Made by a program: the position numbers and the translations under genes. The notes under the pieces are model-generated. The model did not search any database. It saw only the letters and a program-made list of their open reading frames with translations, and was not told where the DNA came from. From Siphonodentalium dalli (lineage: Eukaryota; Mollusca; Scaphopoda; Gadilida; Siphonodentaliidae), in assembly GCA_032622095.1 (NCBI GenBank), contig CP136064.1, forward strand, positions 171,626,310-171,690,309: a stretch of DNA of 64,000 bases, written 5' to 3'. This document shows positions 12,920 to 24,478 of this stretch, piece after piece. Each line of letters opens with the position of its first letter. Position 1 is the first letter of the stretch.

Positions 12920-13388
12920 AATGAATAATTATTTTTTTCATAGTGCCTTGATATCAGGTTTTAATAACAATCTGTGCCATAGAATATGATTAAAACACTA
13001 TAGTTCATCACCATTTGAAAAGTCTGATATCAGAAGATGCCCATAGAGAAATAGAAAACAGCTTGAGTCATAAAAAGATTTCCCCCGTTATGGCTCCCAG
13101 AATGCAACAGAATTCAACCTAATGTATTTTCAATTGAAGGGGAATAACACTATCTTTAAAATATAGTTATTCCCCCTCCATTGAAAATAATAAACTTTGC
13201 GCAACAAAAACCAGATGAACCTTAAGTACAAAAACACGTCGTTAACTCAACAAAAACATGTTCACAGTTTATTACACCGGATAAGCTGATAATACAGTGT
13301 TAGAGAGCTTCCTATTTCCAATTGTATATATACTGGCATATATTTCATATATGTGATCTGGGGGTTCGAAAATTAAGTGGGCCTTTAA
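12920..13388. mobile_element. TTAA MITE, copy b (left end degenerate)
   Basis: Same family as 10124-10570. The right end GTTCGAAAATTAAGTGGGCCT and flanking TTAA (13385-13388) are intact. The left terminal 20 bases are not recognisable. Confidence 0.8.
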
Positions 13389-13664
13389 TGTTGATGTTTC
13401 TTTCAAATACAGATTGCCAGTTCGGGAAAAAACTATATCTCTTACATGTAGTTTATTTCAGTCATCGTGTTTTCAACTTTCCATAATAAACGATAAACCG
13501 ATACTGTCTTGCTATTAATAACCGACATCTGGGACAATTTGGGAATTAGAAGTGGGTGTACAAATGTACTATATATGTGAATACTTGCGTAATAGTATTT
13601 TTCATTCCTCGTGTGGTTTTTGTGGTGGGGGTGCAAATTTTGATTCATTTCTGGTTAAAGACGC

Positions 13665-13795
13665 CCAGAATAGCGAACCTTCGTAATACCGAACCTTCGG
13701 AATACCGAACCTTCGGAATAATGAACCTTCGGAATAATGAACCTTCGGAATAGCGAACCTTCGGGATAACGAACCTTCGGAATAGAGAACCCTAC
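13665..13795. repeat. CCGAAGGTTC minisatellite (reverse)
   Basis: About eight copies of a unit near ATANCGAACCTTCGGA. This is the reverse complement of the 11706-11797 array, with more unit variation (TAATG, TAGCG, TACCG). Confidence 0.9.
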
Positions 13796-14099
13796 CCGGT
13801 TTGTTCAACCAAGTTGTCGGCATTGTTGAAAAGTCAGTTGTAATGCATTTTTATTTAGATCATTATAATTTGATAAAATCGTATACATGTCCATGCTTTT
13901 CCATTAATTAAATCATGTAATTACAATTTCAGTCGTTCTTAATTGTACTTATGCATGTGAATGATACTATCTGAAATATTACACTAAAACTCCTGAACGT
14001 TCACTGTAATGCAAATTTAACAACCAGTGTGTCATGAGAACAAATATATGTACGATTGGAAGATGTTATGGATATCCTGGAGAACTTAGCTTTTTTAAA

Positions 14100-14307
14100 C
14101 CCTTTCAGTGCCAAGTCCGATTTTTGTATCAACCCATATTTCCTTGATCATTTTTCAAATTTATTGATTATAAATAATGTGATACATTGATGGAAAGAGC
14201 TCTAAGAGCTCTTTCCGTCAATGTATCACATTATTATAATCAATAAATTTGAAAAATGATCAAGGAAATATGGGTTGATACAAAAATCGGACTTGGCACT
14301 GATAGGG
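14100..14307. mobile_element. piggyBac-like palindromic MITE
   Basis: The 208 bp form an almost perfect palindrome centred near 14204 (GAGCTCTAAGAGCTC). The ends are CCCTTTCAGTGCC and its near complement ...GGCACTGATAGGG. The right flank is TTAA (14308-14311); the left flank reads TTTAAA, one base off. CCC ends at TTAA are typical of piggyBac-type elements. A transcript would fold into one long hairpin. Confidence 0.75.
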
Positions 14308-14399
14308 TTAAGAATTTGAGAACGAGAGATCATTTGGAGCTTCGAGTCTTTTCTGTCTAGTTCACTAGGAACTCTTAACAAATATCGTGTATAAATCAC

Positions 14400-14587
14400 C
14401 TGAACGTTTCCATTGACTGATATTTCCTGAACACTTTGCTATTCTTGTCCAGGCGATATATGGTTGAGTTGGTGGCAAACGGGTCGATCTGGTCATAGTT
14501 TTGGGGACCGAAGTTAAAAGCATTTGATACTGCCAGATAAACCTGCCCTCCAATGACGAACTGCTCCCAATCAGTGGCTCCATTTGT
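14400..14587 (-). CDS. TSPEAR: TSPEAR exon: EAR repeat 5
   Basis: The acceptor TTTAATTTTAG precedes 14587 and the donor AG|GTGATT follows 14400. The 188 bases start at a codon boundary and end two bases into a Ser codon completed by the last exon. They give residues 482-543 and carry one EAR repeat: NGATDWEQFVIGGQVYLAVS, then an Asn/Asp-rich loop, NSTIYRLDKNSKVFRKYQ and the start of the next blade (METF). Repeat hallmarks seen are D-W-x-x-F, the LAVSNAF strand and the IYRL strand, with Leu where Trp is usual. Confidence 0.93.
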
Positions 14588-15506
14588 CTAAAATTAAACA
14601 GGAATGTAAAAGGAGAGCAGATCCATCACAAACATAGTATTATGGCGGTTTCGAAAAACTCACGATTTGGTCGAGCATGGTAATTTAATGCATGCAATAA
14701 CAAAATGCATACGTAACTCTAAAATCCGCATCAATTTCGTCTAACATGACTTGTAAAGGTTTAACCTAACACACGCTCCAAAGTGTCCACCCTTTCGTTA
14801 TGAGTTCGAGTACAGTTTCGGGATCTTCTGTAGCTCCCTTGATAATGAACCACCCAGTTTGCTGCCATGGTGATTTTATTGAAACGAGACATATGTTGAA
14901 GTCGTGAAGTTGAAACCACGGTCACAAGGGCCAGGCAATGATCAATTTCGTATTTTAGTTACAATAAAAAATCAATCTTTCAGTTAGCATGTTTCTCATT
15001 TGAGCATATCGTTCGCATATCTTTAATTTTGTCGTGGACATATGGATCTTGGTATAAAACAATGCATAGTGTTCATTTATTACATGATCCTACCCTTATT
15101 CCATTCAATAAACTCATTCTTTAAATTGTGATATTAAACGTTCGTTTAATAACAGGAAATAGTGCCAGGTGATCTTTGACTTCCGGTTTGTCGTCTGTTT
15201 ACATTCCGTACGCTACGTCTCAAAATACATTAGCTTCCAATATTTTTCCAACAAACTATAATGAGTATAGAGTATGAAAAGTTATGTCATTAAATATACG
15301 CAATCAAATACGCCAAAGAGTCTTTATTTATCTGGGACTATTTCTTTATACGGGCAAACAACGCATAGTTAAGTGAAACGGCATCGCATGCCTTATAGAA
15401 GCCGATGTTAGTTTCGCGTCCTATTTGTTGATTTAAGTATATTTGTCGAGGTTTTGTATCATGTAATAAATAGAATCTACAACTCTTCCCCAGTTTGTAG
15501 CAGAAT

Positions 15507-15746
15507 TTACCAAATTCGTTCAGTAACCTTTCGTTGTAGATCGTCTATATCCGCCACCTTTACTCGTGATAATAACTCACATCTATAAGATATAGTCGAT
15601 GCTCGAATTAGAAACCCATTAATCCACATTTGCGCAGTCTTTACGGCTGTATGTACGGCATATATATGCAACACATGGAACCACAACCTAATATCATTGT
15701 GCGTTTGCGGATAACGTAGTTCGACTATAAAAGCAATCTTATCCAC
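15507..15746 (-). pseudogene. Possible transposase C-terminal relic
   Basis: A 79-codon minus-strand frame ends with VKVADIDDLQRKVTERIW. This resembles the C-terminal helix (D-D-L-x-x-R-I) of mariner-like DDE transposases. No catalytic motif is present and the upstream part is not recognisable. It could equally be a chance frame. Confidence 0.2.
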
Positions 15747-15812
15747 TTTATATCGGCTATTTTTTTATTTATATATATATATTTTTTGTCATTTGTTATG
15801 AATAAATGCTAC

Positions 15813-16320
15813 TAAGTCGTGTTTTAATACATTGTCATTATAATCTAATACGATTCTTTTCTGTGACAAAAGCGAAAACTTCATATCATTCAGCCGCTTT
15901 CACACATGTCCGTTCCTCCGATCGATGCGTTTCCAATATTTTAACGCATTCGGAAAACGCATCGGTCGAAATAGTGAAGCTAGCCACGCATGCTTGTGTA
16001 TGCTTTTTTAGAAACGCAGGCGAAACGCAGCATTTCAAGTCCGAGACATGAAAAAAAAGAAACGCATCCGGCAAACGCACATGTGTGAAAGACCCAGTGA
16101 TATCATCACTGTTTTGACCGATGCGTTTTCCGGATGCGTTAAAATATTAGAAACGCAAGGAAACGCATCGGAGAAACGGACATGTGTGAAAGCGGCTTAA
16201 GGAAACGCATCGGAGAAACGGACATGTGTGAAAGCGGCTTAAGTCGTGTTTTACTACATTGTCATTATAATCTAATACGATTCTTTTCTGTGACAAAAGC
16301 GAAAACTTCATATCATTCAG
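15813..16320. mobile_element. MITE flanked by 81-bp direct repeats
   Basis: A foldback element (about 15892-16241) has ends GCCGCTTTCACACATGTCCG and the inverse. Its right terminal ~43 bp is present twice in tandem. It is bracketed by an almost identical 81-bp direct repeat at 15813-15893 and 16240-16320. Direct repeats that long are not a transposition footprint, so a later tandem duplication or unequal exchange is likely. Confidence 0.8.
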
Positions 16321-16999
16321 CACATGATCTAAAACAATGTTTGTAATAGTGTGAGACACGGAGCATAGGATTCAATAAGATCACTGAGAACAAAATGAGT
16401 CTCCACCATAAATGCCAATAACTATGTGCTAGTAAACGCCTGGTTGTGAACGTGTCAGACTGTATGACCGATAAACCTATGCATGAGAGTATTCTGACTA
16501 TATATAGTATGTGTCAGCAAACAACATCATAATCAAGATACATCTAAAACTTTGGACATTATTGCATTAGGATTTTAGTAGAACATCAAATCGTAGCAGC
16601 ATTGTGCACATGGGGGAACAATTGGTACAATTTGTAGACAGTGTTGTGTGTACCAACACCGTAAGATAAGTCGACAATTACGCCATATTCGAGTGGTTAT
16701 CTCGGACAATTCTTCGAAGTAGATTCATGGTTCTTTGAATCTACGGTTCTCTTATGTGCTGCAGCTATTCTTTGTTGCCATTTCGACCACATGCATGCAT
16801 GCATAGCTGTATAGAACATTATGGGACATCACCCAAAATGTAATTTTCAATCAACTTCGGCCATTTTGATGGCCATTTAAATGGTTTTTGTTCATATATG
16901 TCATATCAGTATGTGTCATTTGTATATATGTTGATTTAGTCTCAAGTCGTGCTAAATGTACCATCTATTGGAAATATTCGATATTTTTCGACACTGACG

Positions 17000-17110
17000 A
17001 CAATCTTTGACGCCATGTTGAATTGTGAATTTCCCCAAAGATGATTTGGGGTATGTTTTTCTACAGTCATCCGCACAGAATGACAACAAAGCCGCATTGT
17101 TGCCAATTTA
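17000..17110. repeat. Degenerate copy of the 36-kb inverted-arm repeat
   Basis: GACGCCATGTTGAAT, TTTCCCCAAAGATGATTT and GAATGACAACAAAGCC follow the same order as bases 36010-36110 in the large inverted-arm element, with many changes. Confidence 0.5.
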
Positions 17111-17200
17111 TTCAGATTATTACGCCACCTGTGGTGTTTCTAGCTTCTGTGAGTTTGATATTGTGTGGTGTACAGGGCGAATGTATTCTTGGAGATTTTG

Positions 17201-17640
17201 TGTACCTTACTCAATCGTACCGATAGAATCACGTAGATGCCGAAATTGTAACGTTAACGCCACCGGTGTATAATATGTTTATGAAAATATGATAAATCGT
17301 ATCGATAGAGTCAGGACAGGCTGAAATTGTAAACTTAAAGTCACCGGTGTAATAATATGTTGTTGAAAATATAAATAATTTGATAGACTGAAAATAATAT
17401 ATAACCCATTGGGAGCCCCTGATGTATTCTTGTTTGTACCTTACTCAATCGTACCGATAGCATCACGTAGATGCTTAAATTGTAAAGTTAACGCCACCGG
17501 TGTATAATACGTTTTTGAAAATGTGTTAAATCGTATCGATAGAGTCAGGACAGGCTGAAATTGTAAACTTAAAGTCACTTGTTGTTGAAAATATAAATAA
17601 TCTGATAGACTGAAAATAATGTGTAACCCATTGCGAACCC
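17201..17640. repeat. Tandem duplication, ~234-bp unit
   Basis: Two units start at 17201 and 17435 (TGTACC...TACTCAATCGTACCGATAG). Each contains an internal second similarity, AAATTGTAA-CTTAA-GTCAC. The second unit has lost part of the middle. Confidence 0.85.
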
Positions 17641-17889
17641 CTGGTTTAGTGAAGTGCATTGTGGGAAGTTTAATTGTGATTCTCCTACATCTTTATTTTC
17701 TGGAATTATCACCAAGATTTCTCCACTCTATTCTGTTAAAATGTACCCTGATCGGTCATATTCTTTTGATAATTCTATCTAAATACATCTTAGCTACTAT
17801 TCGGATCTGCTGTCCCGGTCGAAGAAGGTTTAGTTTGACCAAAACGGCTATTGACAAAAGTTTGTTTACAAAAATTGAGCATATTCAAT

Positions 17890-18160
17890 GACCCGTAGGC
17901 CGTACACGCTGTAAATTTGTTATCGAAAACAAATTCAATTTCTTCCATCTAAAACATAATTACGCGCTGAACTCTGTCATTTTAAGAATATAGTAGTATT
18001 ATACACATACACACCAAGTTTCAGCTCAAAATTTTGAAAAATGACAGTTTTATAGACATAAATCAATTTTAATGTTAAATTTTATCATCGAAAAAAAAAA
18101 TCATTTCTTCGATCTAGGAAATAATTACGTGCTGTACCCTGTCATATTTGACCGGTTTTA
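17890..18160. repeat. Degenerate direct duplication
   Basis: Two related stretches of about 70 bp (ATTTCTTCCATCTAAAACAT and ATTTCTTCGATCTAGGAAAT, each followed by AATTACG-GCTG) lie about 165 bases apart. Nothing coding is visible. Confidence 0.55.
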
Positions 18161-19164
18161 CCTGATAATTGTGTGACAGTACAGTCGCGTTACTTTATAC
18201 GTCAACATTGGTCATTATCACTTGACAAATTTATTTCGGTCTATCGTATCAACCCCTATTTCCCCCGCGTAGCCTGACTAAGTCAGTAAGTGTCTTTATC
18301 GCTCCACTAATTTGTATCGTTTCATCGGTATGAATTCCATATCCAATTATCCACATATAACCAACCCAACCTCTAATCCCGGTCCAATTTATTTATTTCT
18401 TTCATCGGTATATAGTCATGTTACGTAATATTTTATCTCGTGATACTTGTACTTATATGTCTATGGTATTACTATAGTATGCCGTATATGTATATCAATT
18501 GCTATTCCTTTCTATATAATCCTGGTGCCAACTATAGAGATAATTTCAGACCCCCCCCCCCAAATTTTATATAATTGCTGCTTTAGTACAGTCGATCACG
18601 ATGCATTACATGGCAACATCGATCCACTAATTTATGTCAGTTCATCAACTTCATCGGTACAAACCCCTTTTTTCTCCGAGTCCATATAACCAACCCAACA
18701 TCTTATAGAACTCCATAAATGACTATTCTGGCACTATATAGAGATGACTAAGATTCTGACACCCCCCTATTTTATAGCCTTGTTGCAACAGTAGAGTTGA
18801 TATGCATAATATGTCAACATTGGTCGTTATTGCTCTACAAATTTATATCGGTTCAACCCTTAGTTCCCTGTATCGCCCACCACTCCCTCAATTTATTTTT
18901 TCATTTGTATTATAGTCTCGTCACATACACATTTTATCTTTTGTAACTTTTGCTTCAACGCGTCGAGATCCGCTGCAGACAATACAAAACTGACAACATT
19001 TTGAAATGTAAGCAGGCTTCAAACTCATCTTATCCAAGAAAAACTCTGGTTACATAAAAAATTTGTGTATAAGGTGTACGCGCATTTGTTGCGTTAAAAA
19101 CCAAAGGTCCCACGTCAAGGTCCAAATCCCCAACACACTGATGTGAGGTTTAACTCCATCTACA

Positions 19165-19643
19165 TACAGTAATGTCCAAAGTAATTCATCACTTAACCAC
19201 AGCAAAATTGTGTGTATTTTTTCATGATTCTAAATCCTGAAAAATTACCCATAATTATGCTGTGGTTAAAGGGTCAATTACTTTGGGCATTACTGTAACC
19301 AATATAAGGATTTGAGGTTTAATGATAACTCAATCATCATACAGTAATGTTCAAAGCAATTGACCACTTAACCACAGCAGAATAATGGGTAATTTGAGGA
19401 TTGTAAATGCTGAAAAAATACATAATTCTGCTGTGGTTAAGTGGTCAATTACTTTGGGAATTACTGTAACCAATATAAGGAGTTGAGGTTTAATGATAAC
19501 TCAATCCTCATACAGTAATGTCCAAAGTAATTGACCACTTGACCACAGCAAAATTATTAGTAAATTTTCAGGATTTCAAATCCTGAAAAATTACCAATAA
19601 TTATGATGTGGTTAAGTGGTCAATTACTTTGGGTATTACTGTA
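19165..19643. mobile_element. Three tandem TA-flanked mariner-like MITEs
   Basis: Three foldback units lie at 19165-19297, 19340-19468 and 19511-19643. Each begins TACAGTAATGTYCAAAG and ends with the complement CATTACTGTA. Terminal inverted repeats are about 45 bp, with GACCACTTAACCACAGC inside. TA at both edges fits Tc1/mariner-type insertion. The ~43-bp spacer (ACCAATATAAGGATTTGAGG...) is repeated too, so element and flank were amplified together. Confidence 0.85.
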
Positions 19644-20059
19644 ACCAATACAAGGATGTGAGGTTTAATGAGAACTCCATCCATATAACTAATAATTATG
19701 TGTGAAAATTAAAACAAAACAAAATAAATTCCATGATGGCGTCCAATATGGACTGCCTAATTCTGCTCCAAAACATGTATATTCAATATATGGATGTTTA
19801 TTGGGGGAAACCGATTATTTCAATGATATTTTCATTAACTGGAATCAAAACCCGACTTACGGGAGCGTGCGACTGTATCTTAAGCATATGTGCCTATTTA
19901 ATGAGCCAACAATTGGAATCCCAACAGAGAAGATTGGCGTGGGTCCCTTGCGCGATCTGTCCATCGAAAACTATTTAGACATCTCAAGACACGTAAGACC
20001 CAATAAGTTAATATACAGAATAGATACATCTATTGCCTGAGTGACTAATATTTATATTT

Positions 20060-20300
20060 GTTACAATGAGGTCAAATAGTTGCGAAGCCAGCACCACAAT
20101 TCTTTCCCTCCATAGTAAATCTTAAAACAACTTCTAAAGAATTAATAATTCACCTTATATTTGGTATGAAGCGTCCTTGGTTAACTGGAGTTCAGATGTG
20201 TTAACATCACGTCACCAAGGTAATTACTTGCGAAGCCACAGCCACAACTATTTCCCTCCATAGTAATTCTCAAAACAACTTCTTAAGAACAATTGACCAG
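20060..20300. repeat. Diverged tandem pair
   Basis: Two ~80-bp copies share TTGCGAAGCCA, CTTTCCCTCCATAGTAA and CTCAAAACAACTTC at about 20078 and 20225. Confidence 0.6.
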
Positions 20301-21549
20301 GTCAGTCGCGCAATTATTGGAAGAGCCACGGTCAATCATTTTTTTTAAACCAAATGTTACATTTAAATTATTGCTTTATTTAACCAAAACAAAAATGAGA
20401 AAATTAACTTTTACTACTTGCTAAATTTTATCTGTTAATTATTTCATTTAAATTTTAGTATTTACAGTATACTAAGTCCAAGTCTTTATAATCTGTTGAG
20501 TGACCCCACAGTCGTTTACTTTGTTAGTAATAATTTGAAGGATTACTTGTTTAAACGCAATTGTTATCAAAATATTTTATGTATTTTTTATAATTTCTAT
20601 TTATATGTAATACCATGATCTTGGTGGCGTTACCATTTCTGACTATGGTTTTCTTGTTCTTCTTGGTCACGCGTCCTATCCATCAGACTAATTTGCCGAT
20701 TGAACATAATAAGCGAGATCACTGAGTCGCTACCATATTGGATCCACCCAGCCCCGTTCCGTGCATTCAGTGCTACATGTCAAAGTTCTGGAGCAGTATT
20801 CCATATATGGAACGTTTGAATATTCATGAATTCCATATATGTGATCTCGCTTATATTGTAACAGTTGTGTGCGTTGTGCTTTAACTGATAGATCGTGCAA
20901 AGCGAAAATCTCACTGCGCACGATTATCCATGCATTGGCTTATTCAGTAATCCTAATCGGCGTCGTTATAGCTCCGAGACGAATTTCTTTGGCCATACAT
21001 GATTTTTACGACTACGAATAGCTAAGGTAGTCGTAATTCTACCCGTGAGTTGCGAAACGTTCTTAATACTCTGGTACAGTTCTGACGATGACATATAGTT
21101 GAAGACGTCTCATTCAATCTGTATCATAACACCACTAATCCTATTTTCCAATGCCAAACATTAGTTCTAACCTACACACACGAACCAATTAATACGAAGT
21201 TTTGGTGATCATCTGTCGACTTTCAAATGTGGCAGTTTTGTTTATCGGGTTTTGTTTGGTGGCATTGGCGCTCAAAAGATCTATGATAAAGAGCGTTCCT
21301 TGCTTCATCGAATATTAAAGAGCGTTAGTTATAATGTTTCATGTTTATTCTTATTGTATTAGTTTATAAGTTTATTAGATCTCTTTCTCTCTCAGACCAA
21401 ACGTTTGGCATGGTCAAAACAGTAACCCTGAAGCCAGGCAGTATGTATTAACAAGTTGACTGCTGACTCCCATTCAATTACATGCAAAAAGTACGAGATA
21501 ACTCGTAGTCGGCAGTCGAATGTCAATCAATTTTAGTTGGGATTGATAT

Positions 21550-21705
21550 ATAGAGGATCTCACATGAGTTACTATTTTATACGGAATTTATCAACCGAGT
21601 TCACTAAATTCGATTTGAGCCGAGGTTTACCGAGGCTCAAATAGAATTTAGTGGACGAGGTTGATAAATTACGTATAAAATAGGACGAGTGTGAGATACT
21701 TTTTA
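21550..21705. mobile_element. Foldback MITE (GATCTCACATGAGTTAC)
   Basis: Arms of about 72 bp (21553-21627 and 21633-21705) pair around a TTTAC loop: GAGTTCACTAAATTCGATTT against AAATAGAATTTAGTGGACGA. A single-arm partial copy lies at 39615-39670. Confidence 0.85.
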
Positions 21706-22394
21706 TCACATGATAAAATAAACGCGAAGCAATGCGAAATATCCATCGAAAACAACGATAAAAACCGCAGCGATCGCAAGTCATTTGAAGAACGATGTGA
21801 CGTCATCGCACGCGCTAATATTAAACGTGTCTCTTATCGATAATTATGAAACTGCTTTTATGGGCAAATTATGTGATAAATATATATATTGCATAGAATA
21901 TCTGTAATGAGTCGAATCGAATTTAGTGAACAAGGTTAATAAATATTGTGTAGAACTGCGACGAATTTGAGAACCATTTGATCATATAATCACTTTTTAG
22001 CAAGGAAAAACTATCTCGAAACGGCTGAGGTAAAACAAATTAATATTGATTTCCTTATCACAACCAAAGAGGAAGTAAAGACACATACAAGAACAAAATT
22101 AATATAGTTCCATTTTAAATGTGTCTTTTCTTTTCATGTTGACAACATTGTTCAACCATCCTTATCACACATCTTTATCTCAAACTAAATAACCCAACAC
22201 AAATTGAATATCATAATTATATTCTATTAACATAATAATAAAGTTCCGGCATTGATATTGATATCATTGCGCAATGTGTAATATGCTACATGATATGGAC
22301 ACTGAAGATATATACATTTACGTGTCTTTCAAGGTTAAAACTTCGTTGCTACAATTCGTAGAAACTGTTGTTATACTATAAATCATTATAAAAG

Positions 22395-22525
22395 TGGTGA
22401 CCTGGCTCGAGGGCAACATTGCGGAGTGTCTCCCCGAGGAACCAATGTCTCCAGAGACGGAGCCGAGGGAGACATTGGTTCCAAGGGAAGACTATCCGCA
22501 ATGTTACCCTCGAGCCAGGTCACCA
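22395..22525. mobile_element. Palindromic MITE (TGGTGACCTGGCTCGAGG)
   Basis: About 65-bp arms with near-perfect complementarity surround a GGAGCC loop. The arms carry CAACATTGCGGA and CCAATGTCTCC. Open frames of 60-88 codons here are palindrome artefacts. Confidence 0.85.
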
Positions 22526-23774
22526 TTGTTTTTATTATACCGAATAACACCGGCATCCATGATGTTTACTTTGAAGAATGCGGAAGTCGTCTGAATCGTG
22601 ACGATTTGGGGTTTCCTGTTTGAATGTCACGTCAAAATACGTCATAAAATTTCGTTCGGGTGCTTCCGTGAACATGTTCGGGCTCTTTCGGTCGGAGCGG
22701 TAAACATTGCAAAAAATGGTGACTGGCAATGTTTCATGGGCGGGAAACATTGCAAATTGTTGCAAATTTCCTTCACTTAAAATCACTGTTTTTGTGCTCA
22801 ATGTAATCTGTTAATATCAACCATATGACACACTAGGCTATTTAAAACATACTAACCAGAACTAACCACCATTTAGGGGTGTATGTATGCTGATGCATGT
22901 CTAAATTAATGTACCAGATTTCGACCGATGAAAGATATATATATAAACAAATCATATAACAAACATTAAAACACAAGAACAAACATTTATAATATGCATA
23001 TCCAAGATAGCCTTTCAATTGGATGTCAAAGTGTATGTTATAGCTATATATATACACACATGTGTATCCCTTTAAGGGTTTGAACAAAATATAAAGCTGA
23101 GTTTATATTGATGAATTCTGTGATAAATTTTGCAATTACTTTTGACAAATTTGTTTACTGTTATAACATAATTATATGCTCAGACACGATCAGTCGACAA
23201 TGCTTGCATATAAGCATAATTATGAAATGATTACCATCTTCTGTTCTTAATCCACATAATGGATATTATTTGTTATCAAGATAAACTTGATGATACAAAC
23301 AAAAATAACAATTCCACTATATTCCACTGGTTTAAAACTATAAAACAAAATAACTCATACAAAAAGTTCATACTATTTGGATAACAATATGAAAGCTTAG
23401 CCTTTTGTGATATTAATTCAACCACAGTTATTATTCACAAGTCTAAGCAGTTATGTACTGTACAAATACATGTAGTAAGGTAGTATATCTTGGAGTTCCA
23501 GTTATTTGACTGCCAATACATATGGTATTGTAATTATTAGTTGCTTGTTCATTATTGGTTGCTTTGATATTCAATTTAGGATATAGCAGGATAGAGCAAT
23601 GTAACTATAAAAGTAGCTTTTGGTATTAAAGTCTCAACTTATTCCATATGCAACATAAAGCTAGAATATAAACATGACTAATATGAACTTTGTTCTTGAA
23701 ACTAATTATATATCATACTAACCTGGATCAAACTGCACGGGTAATCTATGCAACTCTCTTCATGTGAACTTGGC
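22526..23774. other. Intronic, AT-rich, no feature recognised
   Basis: Apart from a short GGGAAACATTGCAAATTGTTGC stretch near 22741, which echoes the preceding MITE, I see no repeat, exon or RNA gene. Confidence 0.5.
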
Positions 23775-23992
23775 GAGGAATTGGACTTAAGTCCAAATAG
23801 ATGAAAATATCGGTATTTGGACTTAAGTCCAAATCAATTGGACTTAAGTCCAATTCCTCGCCGAATTCACAATTATGTGGTATTTGGACTTAAGTCCAAT
23901 TCGCTATTTGGACTTAAGTCCAATTATTTGGACTTAAGTCCAATTATTTGGACTTAAGTCCAAATAATTGGACTTAAGTCTAAATCAATCGA
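23770..23992. repeat. Array of 16-bp palindromes TTGGACTTAAGTCCAA
   Basis: Eight copies of GGACTTAAGTCC occur in about 200 bp (near 23783, 23819, 23840, 23885, 23910, 23930, 23950 and 23970), the last with a changed end. The first part is also a foldback, with GGCGAGGAATTGG left and CCAATTCCTCGCC right. Spacing in the last four is a regular 20-25 bp. Confidence 0.9.
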
Positions 23993-24332
23993 AAATGTGA
24001 AAACAGCTTGCCATATGATCCAGGATGCTTGTTCTTATAATGGGTTTCCGTGTGATATCTCCGCTGGCTTTAAACTAAACTTTATACTCTGATAATAAGT
24101 TAATAATACTACCAATTCTTCACTAATATTGGTATATGTCAATCTGCACACCAACATGACATACATACATGTATTTAGACTGTGAGCTGCTGTGAGTGTG
24201 ACTTTCCTTGGGTCCCATCATACCCATGTGCAGATATATATCACAGAAATAGGGGAGATGAAATTTGTTCTACCCCTATTACTACAGTATTACTATTGGG
24301 CCTTGGCTCTAAAACAGCTTATACTATTTAAG

Positions 24333-24478
24333 AAATAAATACACGGTGTAGAGGTGTGTATGGTCAAGTTGTACCACAAAAAACTGATTGTAGGACGACG
24401 CGTAGCGGAGTCCTACAATCAGTTTTTTGTGGTACAACTTGACCATACACACCGATACACCGTGTATTTATTTCTTTT
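24333..24478. mobile_element. Palindromic MITE (GAAATAAATACACGGTGTA)
   Basis: About 70-bp arms, with GGTCAAGTTGTACCACAAAA left and the exact complement right, meet near 24404 at GACGCGTAGCGGAGTC. TGTAATACGAC at 24478-24488 reappears inverted at 25322-25332 next to TTGTACCACAAAA-like motifs, so a second, larger element may adjoin it. Confidence 0.8.

Larger units (their letters stand above)
11635..14399 (-). other. TSPEAR: TSPEAR intron between exons 14400-14587 and 11373-11634
   Basis: This 2.8-kb intron holds two oppositely oriented CCGAAGGTT minisatellites, a GGGGGTATATAG-type repeat, a TTAA MITE and a piggyBac-like palindrome. It has a good donor (GTGATT) and acceptor. Confidence 0.9.

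Noticed and set aside
19165-19643. CRISPR-like repeat array
   Set aside because: The units are TA-flanked foldback MITEs with repeated spacers, not unique spacers, and the DNA is from an animal.
19702-20040. 112-codon plus-strand frame
   Set aside because: No domain is recognised, it overlaps another frame, and it lies in a TSPEAR intron. Probably chance.
23770-23992. CRISPR-like palindromic repeats
   Set aside because: Spacers are only a few bases and similar to each other. It fits a simple palindrome array.
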